This document shows positions 21,289-35,178 of a DNA stretch of 64,000 bases, piece by piece (the first letter of the stretch is position 1; each line of letters starts with the position of its first letter). The stretch covers positions 11,003,374 to 11,067,373 of the forward strand of contig OW028580.1 of the NCBI GenBank assembly GCA_932294295.1, given 5' to 3'. The notes below the pieces were generated by a model that was given only the letters and a program-made list of their open reading frames with translations, searched no databases and had not been told where the DNA came from. The position numbers were made by a program, and so were the translations under genes. The DNA comes from Alitta virens. Its lineage: Eukaryota; Annelida; Polychaeta; Phyllodocida; Nereididae.

Positions 21289-23788
21289 ATGAGAAGCAGA
21301 GGACGAAGCGTGCATTATGATAGCCACGTGGGGCACTCGTGCGTAGCGGGGTCAAGGCCGTTGTAGAGGGCCAGGATGCTGACAAGAAAACAAACGACAA
21401 CAACACAACACCGAAGTGAAATACTCTTTTATAGCGTTTTGGAACGACGTGGAACAGTTAAATTATCAGGAGTACACAAAAATGTAGGAAGTACATTTAG
21501 CAGTGAGATGCCAGACTCACAGGCCGCACCGATGAAGTAGTAAATTAGGTCCACTTAGCAGAGCCAATGAGAGGCAGAGGACGAAGCGTGCATTATGATA
21601 GCCACGTGGGGCACTCGTGCGTAGCGGGGTCAAGGCCGTTGTAGAGGGCCAGGATGCTGACAAGAAAACAAACGACAACAACGCAACACCGAAGTGAAAT
21701 ACTCTATTATAGCGTTTTGGAACGACGTGGAACAGTTAAATTATCAGGAGTACACAAAAATGTAGGAAGTACATTTAGCAGTGAGATGCCAGACTCACAG
21801 GCCGCACCGATGAAGTAGTAAATTAGGTCCATTTAGCAGAGCCAATGAGAGGCAGAGGACGAAGCGTGCATTATGATAGCCACGTGGGGCACTCGTGCGT
21901 AGCGGGGTCAAGGCCGTTGTAGAGGGCCAGGATGCTGACAAGAAAACAAACGACAACAACGCAACACCGAAGTGAAATACTCTATTATAGCGTTTTGGAA
22001 CGACGTGGTACAGTTAAATTATCAGGAGTACACAAAAATGTATGAAGTACATTTTGCAGTGAGATGCTAGACTCACAGGCCACGCCGATGAAGTAGTAGG
22101 TTAGGTCCACTTAGCACAGCCAATGAGAGGCAGAGGACGAAGCCTGCATTATCATAGCCACGTGGGGCACTCGTGCGTAGCCGGGTCAAGGCCGTTGCAG
22201 GGGCCAGGATGCTGACAAGAAAACAAACGACAACAACGCAACACCGAAGTGAAATACATTATAGTAGGCTCATGGAACCTCATTGCACAGTTAAATTAAC
22301 AAGAGTACACAAAAATGTAGGAAATACATTTATCAGTGAGATGGCAGACTCACAGGCGGCGCCGATGAAGTAGTAAGTTAGGTCCACTTAGCACAGCCAA
22401 TGAGAGGCAGAGGACGAAGCGTGCATTATGATAGCCACGTGGGGCACTCGTGCGTAGCAGGGTCAAGGCCGTTGCAGAAGGCCAGGGTGCTGACAAGAAA
22501 ACAAACGACAACAAAGCAACACCGAAGTGAAATACACTATAGCAGGCTCATGGAACGATGTTGCACAGTTAAATTATCAAGAGTACACAAAAATGTAGGA
22601 AGTGCATTTAGCAGTGAGATGCTAGACTCACAGACCAAGCCGATGAAGTAGTAATTTAGGTCAACTTAGCACAGCCAAAGAGAGGCACAGGACGAAGCGT
22701 GCATTATGATAGCCACGTGGGGCACTCGTGCGTATCGGGGTCAAGGCCGTTGCCGAGGGCCAGGATGCTGACAAGAAAACAAACGAAAACAACGCAACAC
22801 CGAAGTGAAATACTCTATATTAGCCTTTTGGAACGACATGGCACAGTTAAATTATCAAGAGTACACAAAAATGTAGGAAGTACATTTTTCAGTGAGATGC
22901 TAGACTCACAGGCCACGCCGATGAAGTAGTAGGTTAGGTCCACTTAGCACAGCCAATGAGAGGCAGAGGACGAAGCGTGCATTATGATAGCCACGTGGGG
23001 CACTCGTGCGTATCGGGGTCAAGGCCGTTGCCGAGGGCCAGGATGCTGACAAGAAAACAAACGAAAACAACGCAACACCGAAGTGAAATACTCTATATTA
23101 GCCTTTTGGAACGACATGGCACAGTTAAATTATCAAGAGTACACAAAAATGTAGGAAGTGCATTTAGCAGTGAGATGCTAGACTCACAGACCAAGCCGAT
23201 GAAGTAGTAATTTAGGTCAACTTAGCAGAGCCAATGAGAGGCACAGGACGAAGCGTGCATTATGATAGCCACGTGGGGCACTCGTGCGTAGCGGGGTCAA
23301 GGCCGTTGCAGGGGCCAGGATGCTGACAAGAAAACAAACGACAACAACGCAACACCGAAGTGAAATACATTATAGTAGGCTCATGGAACCTCGTTGCACA
23401 GTTAAATTATCAAGAGTACACAAAAATGTAGGAAGTACATTTAGCAGTGAGATGCCAGACTCACAGGCAGCGCCGATGAAGCAGTAAGTTAGGTCCACTT
23501 AGCACAGCCAATGAGAGGCAGAGGACGAAGCGTGCATTATGATAGCCACGTGGGGCACTCGTGCGTAGCGGGGTCAAGGCCGTTGCAGAGGGCCATACTG
23601 CTGACAAGAAAACAAACGACAACAACGCAACACCGAAGTGAAATACTCTATATTAGCCTTTTGGAACGACATGGCACAGTTAAATTATCAAGAGTACACA
23701 AAAATGTAGGAAGTGCATTTAGCAGTGAGATGCTAGACTCACAGGCCACGCCGATGAAGTAGTAGGTTAGGTCCACTTAGCACAGCCA
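21289..23788. repeat. Transitional stretch with A1 run and hybrids
   Basis: The order is A1, A1, A1, C/E, D, B, B, C, A2/B. The C/E unit at 22123 has a C front and core (AACCTCATTG) and then an E tail (AATTAACAAG, GAAATACATTTATCAG). The unit at 23511 has an A2 front (GGCCATACTGCTG) joined to a B core. Both are within-monomer junctions. No regular period was seen here. Confidence 0.7.
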
Positions 23789-25733
23789 ATGAGAGGCAGA
23801 GGACGAAGCCTGCATTATGATAGCCACGTGGGGCACTCGTGCATAGCGGGGTCAAGGCCGTTGCAGAGGGCCAGGATGCTGACAAGAAAAAAAACGACAA
23901 CAACGCAACACCGAAGTGAAATACACTATAGTAGGCTCATGGAACGATGTTGCACAGTTAAATTATCAAGAGTACACAAAAATGTAGGAAGTGCATTTAG
24001 CAGTGAGATGCTAGACTCACAGACCGCGCCGATGAAGTAGTAATTTAGGTCAACTTAGCACAGCCAAAGAGAGGCACAGGACGAAGCGTGCATTATGATA
24101 GCCACGTGGGGCACTCGTGCGTATCGGGGTCAAGGCCGTTGCCGAGGGCCAGGATGCTGACAAGAAAACAAACGAAAACAACGCAACACCGAAGTGAAAT
24201 ACTCTATTATAGCGTTTTGGAACGACGTGGCACAGTTAAATTATCAGGACTACACAAAAATGTAGGAAGCACATTTAGCAGTGAGATGCCAGACTCACAG
24301 GCCGCACCGATGAAGTAGTAAATTAGGTCAACTTAGCAGAGCCAATGAGAGGCAGAGGACGAAGCGTGCATTATGATAGCCACGTGGGGCACTCGTGTGT
24401 ATCGGGGTCAAGGCCGTTGCCGAGGGCCAGGATGCTGACAAGAAAACAAACGAAAACAACGCAACACCGAAGTGAAATACTCTATTATAGCGTTTTGGAA
24501 CGACGCGGCACAGTTAAATTATCAAGAGTACACAAAAATGTAGGAAGTACATTTAGCAGTGAGATGCTAGACTCACAGGCCACGCCGATGAAGTAGTAGG
24601 TTAGGTCCACTTAGCACAGCCAATGAGAGGCAGAGGACGAAGCCTGCATTATGATAGCCACGTGGGGCACTCGTGCGTAGCGGGGTCAAGGCCGTTGCAG
24701 AGGGCCAGGATGCTGACAAGAAAACAAACGACAACAACGCAACACCGAAGTGAAATACTCTATATTAGCCTTTTGGAACGACATGGCACAGTTAAATTAT
24801 CAAGAGTACACAAAAATGTAGGAAGTACATTTTTCAGTGAGATGCTAGACTCACAGGCCACGCCGATGAAGTAGTAGGTTAGGTCCACTTAGCACAGCCA
24901 ATGAGAGGCAGAGGACGAAGCCTGCATTATGATAGCCACGTGGGGCACTCGTGCGTAGCGGGGTCAAGGCCGTTGCAGAGGGCCAGGATGCTGACAAGAA
25001 AACAAACGACAACAACGCAACACCGAAGTGAAATACTCTATATTAGCCTTTTGGAACGACATGGCACAGTTAAATTATCAAGAGTACACAAAAATGTAGG
25101 AAGTGCATTTAGCAGTGAGATGCTAGACTCACAGACCAAGCCGATGAAGTAGTAATTTAGGTCAACTTAGCAGAGCCAAAGAGAGGCACAGGACGAAGCG
25201 TGCATTATGATAGCCACGTGGGGCACTCGTGCGTAGCGGGGTCAAGGCCGTTGCAGGGGCCAGGATGCTGACAAGAAAACAAACGACAACAACGCAACAC
25301 CGAAGTGAAATACATTATAGTAGGCTCATGGAACCTCGTTGCACAGTTAAATTATCAAGAGTACACAAAAATGTAGGAAGTACATTTAGCAGTGAGATGC
25401 CAGACTCACAGGCAGCGCCGATGAAGCAGTAAGTTAGGTCCACTTAGCACAGCCAATGAGAGGCAGAGGACGAAGCGTGCATTATGATAGCCACGTGGGG
25501 CACTCGTGCGTAGCGGGGTCAAGGCCGTTGCAGAGGGCCATACTGCTGACAAGAAAACAAACGACAACAACGCGACACCGAAGTGAAATACTCTATTATA
25601 GCGTTTTGGAACGACGTGGCACAGTTAAATTATCAGGAGTACACAAAAATGTAGGAAGTACATTTAGCAGTGAGATGCCAGACTCACAGGCCGCACCGAT
25701 GAAGTAGTAAATTAGGTCCACTTAGCACAGCCA
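23789..25733. repeat. Diverged distant copy of 4066-6010
   Basis: The order is D, A4, A4, B, B, C, A2, the same seven units in the same order as 4066-6010, 19723 bp (71 monomers) away. The rare D form with the eight-A run and AGACCGCGCC, followed by A4 with GAAGCACATTT, identifies the block. Scattered differences (for example GTGCATAGCGG in D, CCTTTTGG for CCTATTGG in the first B, and a TAGCAG tail in the second A4) show it is an older duplicate than the neighbouring HOR copies. Confidence 0.7.
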
Positions 25734-27123
25734 ATGAGAGGCACAGGACGAAGCGTGCATTATGATAGCCACATGGGGCACTCGTGCGTAGCGGGATCAA
25801 GGCCGTTGTAGAGGGCCAGGATGCTGACAAGAAAACAAATGACAACAACGAAACACCGAAGTGAAATACTCTATAGTAGGCTCAGGGAACGCCGTTGCAC
25901 AGTTAAATTAACAAGAGTACACAAAAATGTAGGAAATACATTTATCAGTGAGATGGCAGACTCACAGGCGGCGCCGATGAAGTAGTAAGTTAGGTCCACT
26001 TAGCACAGCCAATGAGAGGCAGAGGACGAAGCGTGCATTATGATAGCCACGTGGGGCACTCGTGCGTAGCAGGGTCAAGGCCGTTGCAGAAGGCCAGGGT
26101 GCTGACAAGAAAACAAACGACAACAAAGCAACACCGAAGTGAAATACACTATAGTAGGCTCATGGAACGATGTTGCACAGTTAAATTATCAAGAGTACAC
26201 AAAAATGTAGGAAGTGCATTTAGCAGTGAGATGCTAGACTCACAGACCAAGCCGATGAAGTAGTAATTTAGGTCAACTTAGCACAGCCAAAGAGAGGCAC
26301 AGGACGAAGCGTGCATTATGATAGCCACGTGGGGCACTCGTGCGTATCGGGGTCAAGGCCGTTGCCGAGGGCCAGGATGCTGACAAGAAAACAAACGAAA
26401 ACAATGCAACACCGAAGTGAAATACTCTATAGTAGGCTCATGGAACGTCGTTGCACAGTTAAATTATCAAGAGTACACAAAAATGTAGGAAGTACATTTA
26501 GCAGTGAGATGCTAGACTCACAGGCCGCACCGATGAAGTAGTAAATTAGGTCCACTTAGCAGAGCCAATGAGAAGCAGAGGACGAAGCGTGCATTATGAT
26601 AGCCACGTGGGGCACTCGTGCGTAGCGGGGTCAAGGTCGTTGTAGAGGGCCAGGATGCTGACAAGAAAACAAACGACAACAACGCAACACCGAAGTGAAA
26701 TACTCTATTATAGCGTTTTGGAACGACGTGGAACAGTTAAATTATCAGGAGTACACAAAAATGTAGGAAGTACATTTAGCAGTGAGATGCCAGACTCACA
26801 GGCCGCACCGATGAAGTAGTAAATTAGGTCCACTTAGCAGAGCCAATGAGAGGCAGAGGACGAAGCGTGCATTATGATAGCCACGTGGGGCACTCGTGTG
26901 TAGCGGGGTCAAGGCCGTTGTAGAGGGCCAGGATGCTGACAAGAAAACAAACGACAACAACGCAACACCGAAGTGAAATACTCTATTATAGCGTTTTGGA
27001 ACGACGTGGTACAGTTAAATTATCAGGACTACACAAAAATGTATGAAGTACATTTTGCAGTGAGATGCTAGACTCACAGGCCACGCCGATGAAGTAGTAG
27101 GTTAGGTCCACTTAGCACAGCCA
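25734..27123. repeat. E-D-F-A1-A1 segment
   Basis: Units start at 25734 (E), 26012 (D), 26290 (F), 26568 (A1) and 26846 (A1 with the TATGAAG tail). E through A1 match 28512-29623 at a 2778-bp offset; the 11-mer that follows has one extra A1. The E units at 25734 and 28512 share AACAAATGAC. This is a partial HOR copy leading into the 11-mer. Confidence 0.7.
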
Positions 27124-30100
27124 ATGAGAGGTAGAGGACGAAGCCTGCATTATTATAGCCACGTGGGGCACTCGTGCGTAGCGGGGTCAAGGCCGTTGCA
27201 GGGGCCAGGATGCTGACAAGAAAACAAACGACAACAACGCAACACCGAAGTGAAATACATTATAGTAGGCTCATGGAACCTCGTTGCACAGTTAAATTAT
27301 CAAGAGTACACAAAAATGTAGGAAGTACATTTAGCAGTGAGATGCCAGACTCACAGGCAGCGCCGATGAAGCAGTAAGTTAGGTCCACTTAGCAGAGCCA
27401 ATGAGAGGCAGAGGACGAAGCGTGCATTATGATAGGCACGTGGGGCACTCGTGCGTATCGGGGTCAAGGCCGTTGCCGAGGGCCAGGATGCTGACAAGAA
27501 AACAAACGAAAACAACGCAACACCGAAGTGAAATACTCTATATTAGCCTTTTGGAACGACATGGCACAGTTAAATTATCAAGAGTACACAAAAATGTAGG
27601 AAGTACATTTTTCAGTGAGATGCTAGATTCACAGGCCACGCCGATGAAATAGTAGGTTATGTCCACTTAGCACAGCCAATGAGAGGCAGAGGACGAAGCC
27701 TGCATTATGATAGCCACGTGGGGCACTCGTGCGTAGCGGGGTCAAGGCCGTTGCAGAGGGCCAGGATGCTGACAAGAAAACAAACGACAACAACGCAACA
27801 CCGAAGTGAAATACTCTATATTAGCCTTTTGGAACGACATGGCACAGTTAAATTATCAAGAGTACACAAAAATGTAGGAAGTGCATTTAGCAGTGAGATG
27901 CTAGACTCACAGACCAAGCCGATGAAGTAGTAATTTAGGTCAACTTAGCAGAGCCAAAGAGAGGCACAGGACGAAGCGTGCATTATGATAGCCACGTGGG
28001 GCACTCGTGCGTAGCGGGGTCAAGGCCGTTGCAGGGGCCAGGATGCTGACAAGAAAACAAACGACAACAACGCAACACCGAAGTGAAATACATTATAGTA
28101 GGCTCATGGAACCTCGTTGCACAGTTAAATTATCAAGAGTACACAAAAATGTAGGAAGTACATTTAGCAGTGAGATGCCAGACTCACAGGCAGCGCCGAT
28201 GAAATAGTAGGTTATGTCCACTTAGCACAGCCAATGAGAGGCAGAGGACGAAGCGTGCATTATGATAGCCACGTGGGGCACTCGTGCATAGCGAGGTCAA
28301 GGCCGTTGTAGAGGGCCAGGATGCTGACAAGAAGACAAACGACAACAACGCAACACCGAAGTGAAATACTCTATTATAGCGTTTTGGAACGACGCGGCAC
28401 AGTTAAATTATCAAGAGTACACAAAAATGTAGGAAGTGCATTTAGCAGTGAGATGGCAGACTCACAGGCAGCGCCGATGAAGCAGTAAGTTAGGTCCACT
28501 TAGCACAGCCAATGAGAGGCACAGGACGAAGCGTGCATTATGATAGCCACATGGGGCACTCGTGCGTAGCGGGATCAAGGCCGTTGTAGAGGGCCAGGAT
28601 GCTGACAAGAAAACAAATGACAACAACGAAACACCGAAGTGAAATACTCTATAGTAGGCTCAGGGAACGCCGTTGCACAGTTAAATTAACAAGAGTACAC
28701 AAAAATGTAGGAAGTACATTTAGCAGTGAGATGCCAGACTCACAGGCAGCGCCGATGAAGCAGTAAGTTAGGTCCACTTAGCACAGCCAATGAGAGGCAG
28801 AGGACGAAGCGTGCATTATGATAGCCACGTGAGGCACTCGTGCGTAGCAGGGTCAAGGCCGTTGCAGAAGGCCAGGGTGCTGACAAGAAAACAAACGACA
28901 ACAAAGCAACACCGAAGTGAAATACACTATAGTAGGCTCATGGAACGATGTTGCACAGTTAAATTATCAAGAGTACACAAAAATGTAGGAAGTGCATTTA
29001 GCAGTGAGATGCTAGACTCACAGACCAAGCCGATGAAGTAGTAATTTAGGTCAACTTAGCACAGCCAAAGAGAGGCACAGGACGAAGCGTGCATTATGAT
29101 AGCCACGTGGGGCACTCGTGCGTATCGCGGTCAAGGCCGTTGCCGAGGGCCAGGATGCTGACAAGAAAACAAACGAAAACAACGCAACACCGAAGTGAAA
29201 TACTCTATAGTAGGCTCATGGAACGTCGTTGCACAGTTAAATTATCAAGAGTACACAAAAATGTAGGAAGTACATTTAGCAGTGAGATGCTAGACTCACA
29301 GGCCGCACCGATGAAGTAGTAAATTAGGTCCACTTAGCAGAGCCAATGAGAAGCAGAGGACGAAGCGTGCATTATGATAGCCACGTGGGGCACTCGTGCG
29401 TAGCGGGGTCAAGGTCGTTGTAGAGGGCCAGGATGCTGACAAGAAAACAAACGACAACAACGCAACACCGAAGTGAAATACTCTATTATAGCGTTTTGGA
29501 ACGACGTGGAACAGTTAAATTATCAGGAGTACACAAAAATGTAGGAAGTACATTTAGCAGTGAGATGCTAGACTCACAGGCCGCACCGATGAAGTAGTAA
29601 ATTAGGTCCACTTAGCAGAGCCAATGAGAGGCAGAGGACGAAGTGTGCATTATGATAGCCACGTGGGGCACTCGTGCGTAGCGGGGTCAAGGCCGTTGTA
29701 GAGGGCCAGGATGCTGACAAGAAAACAAACGACAACAACGCAACACCGAAGTGAAATACTCTATTATAGCGTTTTGGAACGACGCGGAACAGTTAAATTA
29801 TCAGGAGTACACAAAAATGTAGGAAGTACATTTAGCAGTGAGATGCCAGACTCACAGGCCGCACCGATGAAGTAGTAAATTAGGTCCACTTAGCAGAGCC
29901 AATGAGAGGCAGAGGACGAAGCGTGCATTATGATAGCCACGTGGGGCACTCGTGCGTAGCGGGGTCAAGGCCGTTGTAGAGGGCCAGGATGCTGACAAGA
30001 AAACAAACGACAACAACGCAACACCGAAGTGAAATACTCTATTATAGCGTTTTGGAACGACGTGGTACAGTTAAATTATCAGGACTACACAAAAATGTAT

Positions 30101-30179
30101 GAAGTACATTTTGCAGTGAGATGCTAGACTCACAGGCCACGCCGATGAAGTAGTAGGTTAGGTCCACTTAGCACAGCCA
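27124..30179. repeat. 11-monomer HOR, copy 1 (period 3056 bp)
   Basis: The order is C, B, B, C, A3, E, D, F, A1, A1, A1, with starts at 27124, 27401, 27679, 27957, 28234, 28512, 28790, 29068, 29346, 29624 and 29902. The first C has the private GAGAGGTAGAGG, shared with 30180. The B units at 27401 and 30457 share GCTAGATTCACAGG and a GATGAAATAGTAGG junction. Confidence 0.8.
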
Positions 30180-33100
30180 ATGAGAGGTAGAGGACGAAGC
30201 CTGCATTATCATAGCCACGTGGGGCACTCGTGCGTAGCGGGGTCAAGGCCGTTGCAGGGGCCAGGATGCTGACAAGAAAACAAACGACAACAACGCAACA
30301 CCGAAGTGAAATACATTATAGTAGGCTCATGGAACCTCGTTGCACAGTTAAATTATCAAGAGTACACAAAAATGTAGGAAGTACATTTAGCAGTGAGATG
30401 CCAGACTCACAGGCAGCGCCGATGAAGCAGTAAGTTAGGTCCACTTAGCAGAGCCAATGAGAGGCAGAGGACGAAGCGTGCATTATGATAGGCACGTGGG
30501 GCACTCGTGCGTATCGGGGTCAAGGCCGTTGCCGAGGGCCAGGATGCTGACAAGAAAACAAACGAAAACAACGCAACACCGAAGTGAAATACTCTATATT
30601 AGCCTTTTGGAACGACATGGCACAGTTAAATTATCAAGAGTACACAAAAATGTAGGAAGTACATTTTTCAGTGAGATGCTAGATTCACAGGCCACGCCGA
30701 TGAAATAGTAGGTTATGTCCACTTAGCACAGCCAATGAGAGGCAGAGGACGAAGCCTGCATTATGATAGCCACGTGGGGCACTCGTGCGTAGCGGGGTCA
30801 AGGCCGTTGCAGAGGGCCAGGATGCTGACAAGAAAACAAACGACAACAACGCAACACCGAAGTGAAATACTCTATATTAGCCTTTTGGAACGACATGGCA
30901 CAGTTAAATTATCAAGAGTACACAAAAATGTAGGAAGTGCATTTAGCAGTGAGATGCTAGACTCACAGACCAAGCCGATGAAGTAGTAATTTAGGTCAAC
31001 TTAGCAGAGCCAAAGAGAGGCACAGGACGAAGCGTGCATTATGATAGCCACGTGGGGCACTCGTGCGTAGCGGGGTCAAGGCCGTTGCAGGGGCCAGGAT
31101 GCTGACAAGAAAACAAACGACAACAACGCAACACCGAAGTGAAATACATTATAGTAGGCTCATGGAACCTCGTTGCATAGTTAAATTATCAAGAGTACAC
31201 AAAAATGTAGGAAGTACATTTAGCAGTGAGATGCCAGACTCACAGGCAGCGCCGATGAAGCAGTAAGTTAGGTCCACTTAGCACAGCCAATGAGAGGCAG
31301 AGGACGAAGCGTGCATTATGATAGGCATGTGGGGCACTCGTGCATAGCGAGGTCAAGGCCGTTGTAGAGGGCCAGGATGCTGACAAGAAGACAAACGACA
31401 ACAACGCAACACCGAAGTGAAATACTCTATTATAGCGTTTTGGAACGACGCGGCACAGTTAAATTATCAAGAGTACACAAAAATGTAGGAAGTGCATTTA
31501 GCAGTGAGATGGCAGACTCACAGGCAGCGCCGATGAAGCAGTAAGTTAGGTCCACTTAGCACAGCCAATGAGAGGCACAGGACGAAGCGTGCATTATGAT
31601 AGCCACATGGGGCACTCGTGCGTAGCGGGATCAAGGCCGTTGTAGAGGGCCAGGATGCTGACAAGAAAACAAACGACAACAACGAAACACCGAAGTGAAA
31701 TACTCTATAGTAGGCTCAGGGAACGCCGTTGCACAGTTAAATTAACAAGAGTACACAAAAATGTAGGAAGTACATTTAGCAGTGAGATGCCAAACTCACA
31801 GGCAGCGCCGATGAAGCAGTAAGTTAGGTCCACTTAGCACAGCCAATGAGAGGCAGAGGACGAAGCGTGCATTATGATAGCCACGTGGGGCACTCGTGCG
31901 TAGCGGGGTCAAGGCCGTTGCAGAGGGCCATACTGCTGACAAGAAAACAAACGACAACAACGCGACACCGAAGTGAAATACTCTATTATAGCGTTTTGGA
32001 ACGACGTGGCACAGTTAAATTATCAGGAGTACACAAAAATGTAGGAAGTACATTTAGCAGTGAGATGCCAGACTCACAGGCCGCACCGATGAAGTAGTAA
32101 ATTAGGTCCACTCATCAGAGCCAATGAGAGGCAGAGGACGAAGCGTGCATTATGATAGCCACATGGGGCACTCGTGCGTAGCGGGGTCAAGGTCGTTGTA
32201 GAGGGCCAGGATGCTGACAAGAAAACAAACGACAACAACGCAACACCGAAGTGAAATACTCTATTATAGCGTTTTGGAACGACGTGGAACAGTTAAATTA
32301 TCAGGAGTACACAAAAATGTAGGAAGTACATTTAGCAGTGAGATGCCAGACTCACAGGCCGCACCGATGAAGTAGTAAATTAGGTCCACTTAGCAGAGCC
32401 AATGAGAGGCAGAGGACGAAGCGTGCATTATGATAGCCACGTGGGGCACTCGTGCGTAGCGGGGTCAAGGCCGTTGTAGAGGGCCAGGATGCTGACAAAA
32501 AAACAAACGACAACAACGCAACACCGAAGTGAAATACTCTATTATAGCGTTTTGGAACGACGTGGAACAGTTAAATTATCAGGAGTACACAAAAATGTAG
32601 GAAGTACATTTAGCAGTGAGATGCCAGACTCACAGGCCGCACCGATGAAGTAGTAAATTAGGTCCACTTAGCAGAGCCAATGAGAGGCAGAGGACGAAGC
32701 GTGCATTATGATAGCCACGTGGGGCACTCGTGCGTAGCGGGGTCAAGGCCGTTGTAGAGGGCCAGGATGCTGACAAGAAAACAAACGACAACAACGCAAC
32801 ACCGAAGTGAAATACTCTATTATAGCGTTTTGGAACGACGTGGTACAGTTAAATTATCAGGACTACACAAAAATGTATGAAGTACATTTTGCAGTGAGAT
32901 GCTAGACTCACAGGCCACGCCGATGAAGTAGTAGGTTAGGTCCACTTAGCACAGCCAATGAGAGGCAGAGGACGAAGCCTGCATTATCATAGCCACGTGG
33001 GGCACTCGTGCGTAGCGGGGTCAAGGCCGTTGCAGGGGCCAGGATGCTGACAAGAAAACAAACGACAACAACGCAACACCGAAGTGAAATACTCTATTAT

Positions 33101-33234
33101 AGCGTTTTGGAACGACGTGGTACAGTTAAATTATCAGGACTACACAAAAATGTATGAAGTACATTTTGCAGTGAGATGCTAGACTCACAGGCCACGCCGA
33201 TGAAGTAGTAGGTTAGGTCCACTTAGCACAGCCA
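30180..33234. repeat. 11-monomer HOR, copy 2 with altered right half
   Basis: The order is C, B, B, C, A3, E, A2, A1, A1, A1, C-front/A1. The first six units match copy 1 at an offset of 3056 bp. The D-F pair of copy 1 is replaced by A2-A1, and the last unit (32958) has the C deletion GCAGGGGCC on an A1 core with the TATGAAG tail. The length stays at 11 units although the content changed. Confidence 0.75.
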
Positions 33235-35178
33235 ATGAGAGGCAGAGGACGAAGCGTGCATTATGATAGCCACGTGGGGCACTCGTGCGTAGCGGGGTCA
33301 AGGCCGTTGCAGGGGCCAGGATGCTGACAAGAAAACAAACGACAACAACGCAACACCGAAGTGAAATACATTATAGTAGGCTCATGGAACCTCGTTGCAC
33401 AGTTAAATTATCAAGAGTACACAAAAATGTAGGAAGTACATTTAGCAGTGAGATGCCAGACTCACAGGCAGCGCCGATGAAGCAGTAAGTTAGGTCCACT
33501 TAGCAGAGCCAATGAGAGGCAGAGGACGAAGCGTGCATTATGATAGGCACGTGGGGCACTCGTGCGTATCGGGGTCAAGGCCGTTGCCGAGGGCCAGGAT
33601 GCTGACAAGAAAACAAACGAAAACAACGCAACACCGAAGTGAAATACTCTATATTAGCCTTTTGGAACGACATGGCACAGTTAAATTATCAAGAGTACAC
33701 AAAAATGTAGGAAGTACATTCTTCAGTGAGATGCTAGATTCACAGGCCACGCCGATGAAATAGGAGGTTAGGTTCACTTAGCACAGCCAATGAGAGGCAG
33801 AGGACGAAGCCTGCATTATGATAGCCACGTGGGGCACTCGTGCGTAGCGGGATCAAGGCCGTTGCAGAGGGCCAGGATGCTGACAAGAAAACAAACGACA
33901 ACAACGCAACACCGAAGTGAAATACTCTATATTAGCCTTTTGGAACGACATGGCACAGTTAAATTATCAAGAGTACACAAAAATGTAGGAAGTGCATTTA
34001 GCAGTGAGATGCTAGACTCACAGACCAAGCCGATGAAGTAGTAATTTAGGTCAACTTAGCAGAGCCAAAGAGAGGCACAGGACGAAGCGTGCATTATGAT
34101 AGCCACGTGGGGCACTCGTGCGTAGCGGGGTCAAGGCCGTTGCAGGGGCCAGGATGCTGACAAGAAAACAAACGACAACAACGCAACACCGAAGTGAAAT
34201 ACATTATAGTAGGCTCATGGAACCTCGTTGCACAGTTAAATTATCAAGAGTACACAAAAATGTAGGAAGTACATTTAGCAGTGAGATGCCAGACTCACAG
34301 GCAGCGCCGATGAAGCAGTAAGTTAGGTCCACTTAGCACAGCCAATGAGAGGCAGAGGACGAAGCGTGCATTATGATAGGCACGTGGGGCACTCGTGCAT
34401 AGCGAGGTCAAGGCCTTTGTAGAGGGCCAGGATGCTGACAAGAAGACAAACGACAACAACGCAACACCGAAGTGAAATACTCTATTATAGCGTTTTGGAA
34501 CGACGCGGCACAGTTAAATTATCAAGAGTACACAAAAATGTAGGAAGTGCATTTAGCAGTGAGATGGCAGACTCACAGGCAGCGCCGATGAAGCAGTAAG
34601 TTAGGTCCACTTAGCACAGCCAATGAGAGGCACAGGACGAAGCGTGCATTATGATAGCCACATGGGGCACTCGTGCGTAGCGGGATCAAGGCCGTTGTAG
34701 AGGGCCAGGATGCTGACAAGAAAACAAACGACAACAACGAAACACCGAAGTGAAATACTCTATAGTAGGCTCAGGGAACGCCGTTGCACAGTTAAATTAA
34801 CAAGAGTACACAAAAATGTAGGAAATACATTTATCAGTGAGATGCCAGACTCACAGGCGGCGCCGATGAAGTAGTAAGTTAGGTCCACTTAGCACAGCCA
34901 ATGAGAGGCAGAGGACGAAGCGTGCATTATGATAGCCACGTGGGGCACTCGTGCGTAGCAGGGTCAAGGCCGTTGCAGAAGGCCAGGGTGCTGACAAGAA
35001 AACAAACGACAACAAAGCAACACCGAAGTGAAATACACTATAGTAGGCTCATGGAACGATGTTGCACAGTTAAATTATCAAGAGTACACAAAAATGTAGG
35101 AAGTGCATTTAGCAGTGAGATGCTAGACTCACAGACCAAGCCGATGAAGTAGTAATTTAGGTCAACTTAGCACAGCCA
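33235..35178. repeat. 11-monomer HOR, copy 3, first seven units
   Basis: The order is C, B, B, C, A3, E, D, with starts at 33235, 33512, 33790, 34068, 34345, 34623 and 34901. The first six match copy 2 at an offset of 3055 bp, including GCTAGATTCACAGG in the B unit at 33512. The A3 at 34345 has GGCCTTTGTAG, seen again only at 38514. The copy then passes into the F-B-G block. Confidence 0.75.
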
